From: Mesorhizobium shangrilense
Lineage (GTDB): Bacteria > Pseudomonadota > Alphaproteobacteria > Rhizobiales > Rhizobiaceae
Direction: 5' to 3'
Assembly: GCF_028826155.1 (NCBI RefSeq)
Contig: NZ_JAQGPN010000001.1
Location: 3,663,501-3,727,500, forward strand
Length of the DNA: 64,000 nt
Shown: positions 57,417 through 64,000 of the stretch, piece after piece
Position numbering within the stretch: position 1 is the first letter of the stretch
Layout of the letters: every line of letters begins with the position of its first letter
Program-made: the position numbers and the translations under genes
The notes under the pieces: model-generated
Told to the model about the DNA's origin: nothing
Database searches by the model: none
What the model saw: the letters and a program-made list of their open reading frames with translations, nothing else

Positions 57417-57545
57417 GACGTTGTTTCTCCTTGAATTTCTGGCTGGATCCGCGGTGCCGGATGGGAGGCGGACGGAACTCGGGCGGGTGAATCGCCCAGC
57501 GATTGGGCCTTGAAATTGCCACCGGCTTGCGTTTCAAGGCAAGGG

Positions 57546-58526
57546 ATGATTGCACGCCCACTCCGACATTCGGCGCGGCTCCTTCTTGTCGCCCTTTTAG
57601 CGGCAGCGGGCACGACAGCCAATGCACAGGGATTTGCCGATTCAGCGCCTGGCATCTCGCTCGATCTGCCCCCCCTCAACAACTTCGCATCGCCGGAGCA
57701 AAAGCAGGGAAGGTCGCTGGCGGCGGCCACCGCAGGCAAGACGACGCTGGCGGCGCGCCTGGTCGGCGAAGGCGAGGACATCAGCCGGGGCCTGATGTGG
57801 CGTATCTTCAAGCCCCAGGCCGGCTCCGACGGCAAGCTGCCGCTCGTCGCGTCGGCCCAGGGCGGCACCAGTGTGTTTGACCTGCCGCCCGGAAGCTATC
57901 TGGTTCATGCCGCATTCGGCCGCGCCGGCGCCACCAAGCGGATCACGGTGGGGCGAGATTCGCAACGCGAGACGATCGTCCTCGACGCAGGCGGGCTCGA
58001 ACTCGACGCTGTCCTGGAGGGCGGTAAGCGCATCGCAGCCGACCAGCTGAAATTCTCGATCTACGAGGCGAATGCCGACGAGCAGGGAGAGCGCGCGCTC
58101 ATCATCCCCAACGTCAAGCCGAGCACCGTCGTCAGACTGAACTCCGGCGTCTACCATGTGGTTTCCACCTACGGTTCGGTCAACGCCGTCATCCGGTCGG
58201 ATATCAGGGTGGAAGCGGGCAAACTCACCGAGGCGACGGTCGAGCATCGCGCGGCCGAGATCACACTGAAGCTGGTACGCGACCGAGGCGGCGAAGCGAT
58301 CGCCGATACGTCCTGGTCCGTGCTGACAGCATCTGGCGACCCGATCCGCGAGAGTGTCGGGGCCTATGCCTCCATGGTGCTGGCGGAAGGCGAATACACC
58401 ATCATCGCCAAGAATCGCGATCGCATCTATCAGCGCGCGCTGACGATCGAAGCCGGCAGCGATCAGGACGTCGAGGTCCTGGCAACCGAAGAGGATGCGA
58501 TCCCCGAAGGCGAGATCACGGACTAG
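57546..58526 (+). CDS. Secreted protein with three tandem beta-sandwich-like repeats
   Basis: A 326-aa exported protein of unknown function. The signal peptide is residues 1-28 (MIARPLRHSARLLLVALLAAAG, ending ANA). The mature part shows three repeats of about 80 residues (67-148, 151-236, 238-313), each ending in the pattern L-x-x-G-x-Y-x-V/I followed by a basic strand and an AG turn: LPPGSYLVHAAFG, LNSGVYHVVSTYG and LAEGEYTIIAKNR. They look like prealbumin-like or CNA-B-like domains. The start at 57546 follows AAGGCAAGGG. No catalytic motif is seen; a structural or binding role in the periplasm is likely. Confidence 0.85.
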   Translation: MIARPLRHSARLLLVALLAAAGTTANAQGFADSAPGISLDLPPLNNFASPEQKQGRSLAAATAGKTTLAARLVGEGEDISRGLMWRIFKPQAGSDGKLPLVASAQGGTSVFDLPPGSYLVHAAFGRAGATKRITVGRDSQRETIVLDAGGLELDAVLEGGKRIAADQLKFSIYEANADEQGERALIIPNVKPSTVVRLNSGVYHVVSTYGSVNAVIRSDIRVEAGKLTEATVEHRAAEITLKLVRDRGGEAIADTSWSVLTASGDPIRESVGAYASMVLAEGEYTIIAKNRDRIYQRALTIEAGSDQDVEVLATEEDAIPEGEITD

Positions 58527-58620
58527 GCGCCAGCCGGTTTTCCCCTCCTACATCAGCGGTTTGGAACCAAGAGGCGAGCTGCGGCATTCTGGGTGCGCAA
58601 TCACTGCTGGAGTGTCCGTG

Positions 58621-58857
58621 ATGGTTACATTCAGGGAAATGAACGTTCAGCGCATCGCCGAAGACCCCAACCGGTCGACGCAGGACAAGATCAAGGAACT
58701 GCTGGAGCTCGAATCCGAGGCGCGCGGTCTGCAGCGCGCGGCTTCAGAGAGCCCGATGAACGCTTACGACGGCTTGGACGCGGACCTTCGCCAGATACGC
58801 CTTCTTCTGGGGAGGCTCGGCTGGAGGGAGCCCAAAAAGGGCGCGGCAACCCTATAA
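58621..58857 (+). CDS. Small helical protein of unknown function
   Basis: A 78-aa cytosolic protein predicted to be mostly helical (DKIKELLELESEARGLQRAA and DADLRQIRLLLGRLGW). The start at 58621 follows TGGAG by eight bases; an internal ATG at 58639 is possible. Similar small conserved proteins occur in rhizobial genomes without assigned function. It lies alone between the secreted repeat protein and the iron-permease-like gene. Confidence 0.65.
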   Translation: MVTFREMNVQRIAEDPNRSTQDKIKELLELESEARGLQRAASESPMNAYDGLDADLRQIRLLLGRLGWREPKKGAATL

Positions 58858-58932
58858 AAAGCTGTCGGGAGGACGCGATCACATCAGTCACCTGACCCTA
58901 TCGGCGGCCTTGGCCGCCGAACAGCATCAAGG

Positions 58933-59334
58933 ATGCATGACGTGGAAAAGCACTTTACCAAAATTGCCAACAAGGTGGCGTACCTTGCCGGCAAGCCGCT
59001 CACCTTTCTTTCCTGCGTCGCAATCGTCATCATATGGGCGATCAGCGGTCCGATCTTCGGCTTCTCGGACACCTGGCAATTGATCATCAACACGGGCACC
59101 ACCATCATCACCTTCCTGATGGTGTTCCTCATTCAGAACACGCAGAACCGCGACGGGGCGGCGGTCCAGGCCAAGCTCGATGAACTTATCCGGGTCTCCA
59201 CGGAGGCTAAGGATGAGTTCATCGGCATTGAGCACTTGACGGAAGCGGAAGTGGAGGAGTTCCGCAAGAAGTGCGAAAAGGCCGCCCAGAACGCGAGCGA
59301 AAAGGCCGCCGACCGCGCCCAGGAAGCCGCCTAG
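58933..59334 (+). CDS. Low-affinity iron permease family protein
   Basis: A 133-aa membrane protein of the FET4-like family (PF04120). Two membrane segments (LTFLSCVAIVIIWAISGPIF and LIINTGTTIITFLMVFLIQ) are followed by the family signature QNTQNRDGAAVQAKLDELI and an acidic/Lys helical tail (EVEEFRKKCEKAAQNASEKAADRAQ). In bacteria the family is small and its transport function is mostly unproven. A terminator follows. Confidence 0.88.
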   Translation: MHDVEKHFTKIANKVAYLAGKPLTFLSCVAIVIIWAISGPIFGFSDTWQLIINTGTTIITFLMVFLIQNTQNRDGAAVQAKLDELIRVSTEAKDEFIGIEHLTEAEVEEFRKKCEKAAQNASEKAADRAQEAA

Positions 59335-59433
59335 CCAATGATGTCCACGGCCGGCTGCAGTCGGCGAAAGCGGTCTACTTCTTCTTCATACTTGAATCGC
59401 CCGGCCTGGAATGGCACATGAGGGCAGTGTTTT

Positions 59434-59455
59434 GCCCGCGTTGCGGGCCGTTTTC
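59434..59455 (+). terminator. Terminator after the iron-permease-like gene
   Basis: GCCCGC (59434-59439), loop GTT, GCGGGC (59443-59448), then CGTTTTC. A short GC-rich stem with a T-run, 15 bases before the map start codon. Confidence 0.75.
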
Positions 59456-59469
59456 ATTCCAGGTCAGGC

Positions 59470-60297
59470 ATGGTCACCTATCTCGACGCCGCTACGGCAC
59501 CGCTACGCAATACCGGGCAGATCAGGCTCTATGGGGCGGAAGCCTTCGAGGGCATGCGCAAGGCCTGCCAGCTTACGGCTCGCTGCCTCGATGAGCTCGT
59601 TCCCATGGTTGAGCCGGGGGTGCCGACGGAAACGATCGACCGGTTCGTCTTCGAATTCGGCATGGACCACGGCGCGATGCCGGCCACGCTCAACTATCGC
59701 GGCTACACAAAATCGTCCTGCACCTCGATCAATCACGTCGTATGCCACGGCATCCCGGACGCCAAGCCGCTGCGCGATGGCGACATCGTCAACATCGACG
59801 TCACCTACATCGTTGACGGCTGGCACGGCGACTCCAGCCGGATGTACCCGGTGGGCCAGATCAAGCGCGCAGCCGAGCGTCTTCTTGAAGTCACCCACGA
59901 ATGCCTGATGCGCGGCGTCGCGGCGATCAAGCCAGGGTTGCGCACCGGCGTCATCGGCGCAGCGATCCAGAGCTATGCCGAGGCGGAGCGCTGCTCGGTG
60001 GTCCGCGATTTCTGCGGACATGGCGTGGGGCAACTCTTCCATGACGCGCCCAACATCCTGCACTACGGCAGCGCATCGGAAGGCATCGAGATGCGTCCCG
60101 GCATGATCTTCACCGTGGAGCCGATGATCAATCTCGGCCGCCCGCACGTAAAAGTGCTGTCGGACGGCTGGACCGCCGTCACCCGAGATCGCTCGCTGTC
60201 CGCGCAGTACGAGCACACCGTGGGAGTCACCGAGACGGGCTGCGAGATCTTCACGCTCTCCCCGGCGGGGCTGGACCGGCCCGGCCTGACGTCGTAG
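59470..60297 (+). CDS. map: Type I methionine aminopeptidase
   Basis: A 275-aa dinuclear metallopeptidase that removes the initiator Met. The pita-bread-fold ligands are in [19 protein letters not shown] (Asp110, Asp121), [15 protein letters not shown] (His), FTVEPMI (Glu) and YEHTVGV (Glu). The substrate His is in [10 protein letters not shown] (His93). radC follows after 37 bases. Other genomes in this order have the same map-radC order. Confidence 0.96.
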   Translation: MVTYLDAATAPLRNTGQIRLYGAEAFEGMRKACQLTARCLDELVPMVEPGVPTETIDRFVFEFGMDHGAMPATLNYRGYTKSSCTSINHVVCHGIPDAKPLRDGDIVNIDVTYIVDGWHGDSSRMYPVGQIKRAAERLLEVTHECLMRGVAAIKPGLRTGVIGAAIQSYAEAERCSVVRDFCGHGVGQLFHDAPNILHYGSASEGIEMRPGMIFTVEPMINLGRPHVKVLSDGWTAVTRDRSLSAQYEHTVGVTETGCEIFTLSPAGLDRPGLTS

Positions 60298-60334
60298 CCT
60301 CCTCCCCGCCGGTCTTGAGACCTGGGGCGGGGAC

Positions 60335-61090
60335 ATGACGTCGGATCGCGACGCGGACGAGCGGGATTTCTTTCTCGACAGTGGCAGGCCAGCGCCTGCA
60401 CGGCGGGCTTCCGCGACGAAACCGCACTATGCCGGGCATCGCGAGCGGTTGCGCGAGCGCTTCGCGCAAACGGGCGCTGACGCACTCGCCGACTATGAAC
60501 TCCTTGAACTCCTGCTTTTCCGCTCTGTTCCGCGGGCCGACACCAAGCCCGCCGCCAAGGCGCTGCTCGCCCGGTTCGGCTCGCTCGCCGAGGTTTTGGG
60601 AGCACCGCTCGACCTATTGTGCGAGGTCAACGGCGTCGGCCGATCGGTCGCGCTGGATCTCAAGATCGTCGCCGCAGCCACTCAAAGGGCATTGAAGAAC
60701 GAGATCAGGGGGCGCGAGGTGCTTTCCTCCTGGCAGCAGGTGCTCGACTATTGCAAGGCGGCCATGGCCTTCGAGGAGCGCGAGCAGTTCCGCATCCTCT
60801 TTCTCGACAAGAAGAACACGCTGATCGCCGACGAGGTGCAGCACATCGGCACGGTGGACCATACGATGGCCTATCCGCGCGAGATCCTGCGCCGCGCGCT
60901 GGCGCTTTCGGCGACCGCCGTCGTCCTCGCTCACAATCATCCTTCCGGCGATCCGACGCCGTCGCGCGCGGACATCGACATGACCAAGACGATTGTGGAG
61001 GCGCTGAAGCCGGCCGGGATCGCCGTTCACGACCACATCATCATCGGCAAGAAGGGCTTTGCCAGCATGAAGGGATTGCTGCTGATCTGA
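60335..61090 (+). CDS. radC: RadC family JAB-domain protein
   Basis: A 251-aa protein: N-terminal UPF0758 helix-hairpin-helix region ([33 protein letters not shown]) and C-terminal MPN/JAB metalloprotease-like domain with the motif [16 protein letters not shown] and an upstream Glu. Despite its name a role in DNA repair is not proven. The start at 60335 gives [11 protein letters not shown] and an acidic N-terminal tail. Confidence 0.94.
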   Translation: MTSDRDADERDFFLDSGRPAPARRASATKPHYAGHRERLRERFAQTGADALADYELLELLLFRSVPRADTKPAAKALLARFGSLAEVLGAPLDLLCEVNGVGRSVALDLKIVAAATQRALKNEIRGREVLSSWQQVLDYCKAAMAFEEREQFRILFLDKKNTLIADEVQHIGTVDHTMAYPREILRRALALSATAVVLAHNHPSGDPTPSRADIDMTKTIVEALKPAGIAVHDHIIIGKKGFASMKGLLLI

Positions 61091-61292
61091 GGCGGACCCC
61101 ACCATGAGCTCGAATGCCGGTTTCCGGATCCCCCCGACCGCGAGGCACCAACGAAGGTGTGCCGGAAGCGCCAAGGCGATCCCGCCACGCAACGACCCAC
61201 CCGCGCGAACAGGCGGCGACCGCCTGCGGCGTAAAGAGCGGCGAAGACCGGCGCCGCGCCGATGGCAGCTTCAGCTGCCCTGAGAACGCGGC

Positions 61293-61727
61293 CTATCCGA
61301 GAAAGGCCTCACGCAACCGTGCGAGCAGCCCCGGCTTCCTTCCGACCAGAATCTGCCGCACATGGGCCGCGGCGGTTGCAGCACTCACGCTGCTGCCGAA
61401 GTGGCAGTAGCAGATGACTTCGTGCAGTTGACCGTCGGTCAGTTCAAAGAACCGCTTGGCCTCGCCATAGGTGTCGTTCTTCATCCCTGCTTCGCGCAGG
61501 ACGTCATCCGCGAAGGCAACGGAGATCGGAGATCCCTCGCTGCTCATGCGATCCCGGGCCAGAGGCGCCTGGTACTCCGTCTGATGCAGGGTCGACAGGC
61601 GGCGCCCCGGATCACGCTCGAGGAGTTCCGCCCAGCGCTGAAGACGCTCGCTGCGCGTCAAAGTCCGCGGCAGTCCGGGTTGTATCTCGGCAACTGCCTG
61701 CAGCTCGTCGATAGTCTGGTGTTTCAT
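61293..61727 (-). CDS. Conserved hypothetical protein
   Basis: A 144-aa cytosolic protein I cannot assign. It has no signal peptide or membrane segment. Recognisable features are a basic N-terminal helix (RSERLQRWAELLERDPGRRL) and a middle EAKRFFELTDGQLHEVICYCHFG with two cysteines next to a His. The codon use looks like the neighbouring genes, which supports coding. It is isolated, with about 200 bases of nothing recognisable to the left and 300 to the right. Confidence 0.7.
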   Translation of the reverse strand: MKHQTIDELQAVAEIQPGLPRTLTRSERLQRWAELLERDPGRRLSTLHQTEYQAPLARDRMSSEGSPISVAFADDVLREAGMKNDTYGEAKRFFELTDGQLHEVICYCHFGSSVSAATAAAHVRQILVGRKPGLLARLREAFLG

Positions 61728-61975
61728 CCTGGTCTCCTATGCGGACGACAGTAGATCCACCCCCTTTTCTTTCTGAGGACAGCCTGCTCCCGACTGATAT
61801 CGAAGTCCAATCACGATCTTGGACACAGGCATCAATCACGAAAATGTGGACGACCGGAGCGCGAGGACGCGCACATCAACACGTCAGGCGTTCATTTGGC
61901 CGTCCTATTGGGACTGACAGGACGCAACCGACGGTCAATCCCGCACGGTGCGCAACTCTCGACGGGGCGAGCCAA

Positions 61976-62003
61976 CAAAAAAGCCGCCCGGAGGCGGCTT
62001 TCC
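61976..62003 (-). terminator. Rho-independent terminator of tig
   Basis: On the minus strand AAGCCGCC (62000-61993), loop TCCG, GGCGGCTT (61988-61981) is followed by TTTTGTT. It is 26 bases after the tig stop. Confidence 0.9.
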
Positions 62004-62026
62004 TGAAATGTCTGTCGGTATGACGA

Positions 62027-63526
62027 TTACTCGGCGTCCTTGGCAGCAGCCTTTTTCTTCGGAGCCGCCTTCTTCTTGGGCTCCTCGGCCTTGTCATCAG
62101 CGGATGCGGCAGCCTCGCCCTTCTCGGCGTCCTCGGCCTTTGCCGTCTTCTTGGCGGCCTTCTTCGCCGGCTTCTTGGCAGTCTCTTCCGTATCGTCGGC
62201 CATCAGCTCTTCCTTGGTGACCTTCTTGTCGGCCACGGAGATCTGGCCGAGCAGGTGATCGACCACCTTCTCCTCGAAGATCGGCGCGCGGATCGTGGCG
62301 AGCTGCTGCGGATTGTTGCGATAGAACTCGAAGACCTGCTGCTGCTGGTCGCCCGGGAAGCGGCGTACGAACTCGAAGAGCCCGCGCTGCATCTCTTCCT
62401 CGGAAACCTGCACGCCGGCCTTCTCGCCGATCTCGGCAAGCACCAGGCCGAGCCGCACGCGACGCTCTGCAAGGCGCATGTACTCGGCGCGGGCCTCCTC
62501 TTCGGTGGTGTCCTCGTCCGCGAAGGTCTGGCCGGCGGCCTGAAGGTCGCGGTTCACCTGGTTCCAGATGTTGGAGAACTCAGCTTCGACGAGCTTCGAC
62601 GGCGCCTCGAAGGAATAGCTCGCATCCAGAGCGTCGAGCAGCTCGCGCTTCACCTTCTGGCGCGTCATCTGGCCGAACTGGCTCTCGATCTGGCCGCGCA
62701 CGATCTCACGCAGGCGCTCGAGCGACTCGATGCCGAGCGCCTTTGCGGTCTCGTCGGTCACTTCCATCTCACCCGGCTTGGCGACTTCCTTGACGGTCAC
62801 GTCGAAGGTGGCTTCCTTGCCGGCCAGGTTGGCGGCGTTGTAGTTCTCCGAGAAGGTGACGGTGATCTGGCGCTCGTCACCAGCCTTGACGCCGATGAGC
62901 TGGTCCTCGAAGCCCGGGATGAACTCCTTGGAGCCCAGCACCAGCGGCTGGTCGTTGCCGGCGCCGCCAGCAAAGGCCTCGCCGTCGATCTTGCCAACAT
63001 AGTCGATGGTGACGCGGTCGCCTTCCTCGGCCTTGCCCTTCTTCTCTTCGTACGGACGCATGGAGTCGGTGACGCGCTTCACCTGCTCCTCGACCTCCTC
63101 GGTGGGGACGTCGTAGACTTGGCGGGTCACCTTGATGTCGGAGACGTCCTTGATCTCGATGGGCGGCAGCACCTCATAGTTCAGGCTGAACTCGAAATCG
63201 GCGCCGCCGGCCAGGATCTTCTCGGCTTCCTTCTCGTCCTCGGTCATCACGACTTCCGGCTGCATGGCGGCCTTTTCGCCGCGCTCGGAGAGGATGTCGC
63301 GCGTCGAGTTCGACAGGATCTCGTTGACGACCTCGGCCATGAAGGACTTGCCGTACATCTTGCGCAGGTGCGGAAGCGGCACCTTGCCCGGCCGGAAGCC
63401 ATTGATGCGCACCTTGTCCTTGGCATTGGTCAGGCGCTGCATCAGGCGCTCCTCCATGTCCTTGGCGGGCACGGTGACCTTGATCTCGCGCTTGAGGCCG
63501 GAATTCAGCGTTTCGGTGACCTGCAT
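62027..63526 (-). CDS. tig: Trigger factor
   Basis: A 499-aa ribosome-associated chaperone and prolyl isomerase. The ribosome-binding signature is [20 protein letters not shown] (about residues 42-60), the FKBP-type PPIase domain lies at about 155-245 ([20 protein letters not shown]) and the C-terminal helical domain ends near 440. Unusually a Lys/Ala/Glu-rich tail of about 50 residues (from [13 protein letters not shown] to the end) follows. The start at 63526 gives [15 protein letters not shown] 63529 is adjacent. Transcribed leftward, with a terminator. Confidence 0.97.
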   Translation of the reverse strand: MQVTETLNSGLKREIKVTVPAKDMEERLMQRLTNAKDKVRINGFRPGKVPLPHLRKMYGKSFMAEVVNEILSNSTRDILSERGEKAAMQPEVVMTEDEKEAEKILAGGADFEFSLNYEVLPPIEIKDVSDIKVTRQVYDVPTEEVEEQVKRVTDSMRPYEEKKGKAEEGDRVTIDYVGKIDGEAFAGGAGNDQPLVLGSKEFIPGFEDQLIGVKAGDERQITVTFSENYNAANLAGKEATFDVTVKEVAKPGEMEVTDETAKALGIESLERLREIVRGQIESQFGQMTRQKVKRELLDALDASYSFEAPSKLVEAEFSNIWNQVNRDLQAAGQTFADEDTTEEEARAEYMRLAERRVRLGLVLAEIGEKAGVQVSEEEMQRGLFEFVRRFPGDQQQQVFEFYRNNPQQLATIRAPIFEEKVVDHLLGQISVADKKVTKEELMADDTEETAKKPAKKAAKKTAKAEDAEKGEAAASADDKAEEPKKKAAPKKKAAAKDAE

Positions 63527-63843
63527 CATAAAACCTTTGCTTCGACGAATCCTGCAGCTTGCGGCGCCTTCCGCCGTTCAGCCTGCCGGGTTGCGTGCCG
63601 GGAGTGCCATCTTGTGAAGTCGGTGTGTCGAGATTTCGGCGATAGGAGCCTTAAACCCGGACCTGTTTCGCGACGCCTTTGAAGAAGCAAGGATAATCTC
63701 TTGACTTTCCTGATGCTTTCGTCAGCTGCGCCAACGACTGCCTAGCCGTCTGTCACATTCGGCTCGCCTTTTGTCACACGCGACTACGATTTTCAACGCA
63801 ATTTTAGGCGGGACAAGGCGCGCGGGCCTGAGCGCCTCCCTCT

Positions 63844-63869
63844 CCGATGATGGCATCGGCGGTTTTTTT
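63844..63869 (+). terminator. Plus-strand intrinsic terminator without an assigned gene
   Basis: CCGATG (63844-63849), loop ATGG, CATCGG (63854-63859), then CGG and seven T (63863-63869). It has the form of an efficient terminator for plus-strand transcription, but both neighbours (tig and tRNA-Thr) are on the minus strand. The roughly 315 bases to its left (63530-63843) hold no supported gene and may contain a small RNA. Confidence 0.6.
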
Positions 63870-63874
63870 GGAAC

Positions 63875-63950
<76 letters not shown>

Positions 63951-64000
63951 ACTCGCACGTGGCCTTACCACATTGGACGCGGCAGTAAAGACAGTATCGG

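Noticed and set aside
61114..61410. Plus-strand open frame after radC
   Set aside because: Overlaps the 61293 minus-strand gene in part and has a Pro/Arg/Ser-rich random-like translation with no ribosome binding site.

Overview
The window is high-GC chromosomal DNA that looks like an alphaproteobacterium of the order Rhizobiales, most likely Phyllobacteriaceae (Mesorhizobium, Aminobacter and relatives). This rests on family recognition only. The markers are a Brucella/Mesorhizobium-type Porin_2 porin, the many ATGA-coupled catabolic operons, an alphaproteobacterial Tad pilus cluster, PccA/MccA-type biotin carboxylases, a glycine-riboswitch gcvTHP operon, and extragenic palindromes of the kind common in this order. 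I see no rRNA, CRISPR array, insertion sequence or prophage. Two tRNA genes are present (Ser-GCT at the left, Thr-TGT at the right end).

Layout from left to right. Positions 1-3517 carry a porin with its terminator, tRNA-Ser, a GNAT acetyltransferase and an IclR regulator. Positions 3682-8520 are a tightly coupled five-gene catabolic operon divergent from iclR: DUF4432 aldose-epimerase-like protein, aspartoacylase-type deacylase, threonine-dehydratase-like PLP enzyme, Gfo/Idh oxidoreductase and TIM-barrel amidohydrolase. Positions 8590-8742 hold a probable remnant of a ClbS/DfsB-family gene. Positions 8929-10584 are a DUF47-Pit phosphate transporter pair. Positions 10619-19792 are a second catabolic island: a D-threonine-aldolase/D-serine-dehydratase-like enzyme, an RpiR regulator, an ABC ATPase and an SDR run leftward, while a solute-binding protein, two permeases, a RidA enamine deaminase and an M81 (MlrC) protein run rightward. 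A small secreted protein, a HisC-like aminotransferase, an epimerase-like dehydrogenase and an IsdG-like monooxygenase follow.

Positions 23085-34146 concern branched-chain and odd-chain acyl-CoA metabolism: a TetR regulator, isovaleryl-CoA dehydrogenase, methylcrotonyl-CoA carboxylase beta, an inverted Tim44-like gene, a VOC protein, methylcrotonyl-CoA carboxylase alpha, an APC amino acid permease and propionyl-CoA carboxylase alpha. Positions 34291-37808 hold small conserved genes, an XRE regulator and a cytochrome b plus molybdopterin oxidoreductase pair. Positions 37897-42426 are a tandem glycine riboswitch and gcvT-gcvH-gcvP, followed by a RelE/HigB-HigA-like toxin-antitoxin pair. Positions 43169-50998 are a leftward Tad/Cpa pilus operon (cpaB, cpaC, small lipoprotein, cpaE, cpaF, tadB, tadC, tadD-like) without pilin or prepilin peptidase genes. 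Positions 51228-63526 hold parE, an alpha/beta hydrolase, a DUF2336 protein, a MaoC plus CoA-ester-lyase pair, a nitroreductase, a secreted three-repeat protein, an iron-permease-like protein, map, radC and tig.

The most interesting material is the pair of apparently related catabolic islands (3.5-8.5 kb and 10.6-19.8 kb). Their enzymes suggest breakdown of an N-acylated or D-configured hydroxy-amino acid, or a conjugate of one with a sugar-like moiety, with RidA removing reactive enamines. The substrate cannot be read from sequence. Several regulatory elements also deserve testing: a 14-bp perfect palindrome beside iclR, a leader hairpin that masks a ribosome binding site, an iron-responsive-operator match, a TetR operator match, and a plus-strand terminator with no gene in front of it.
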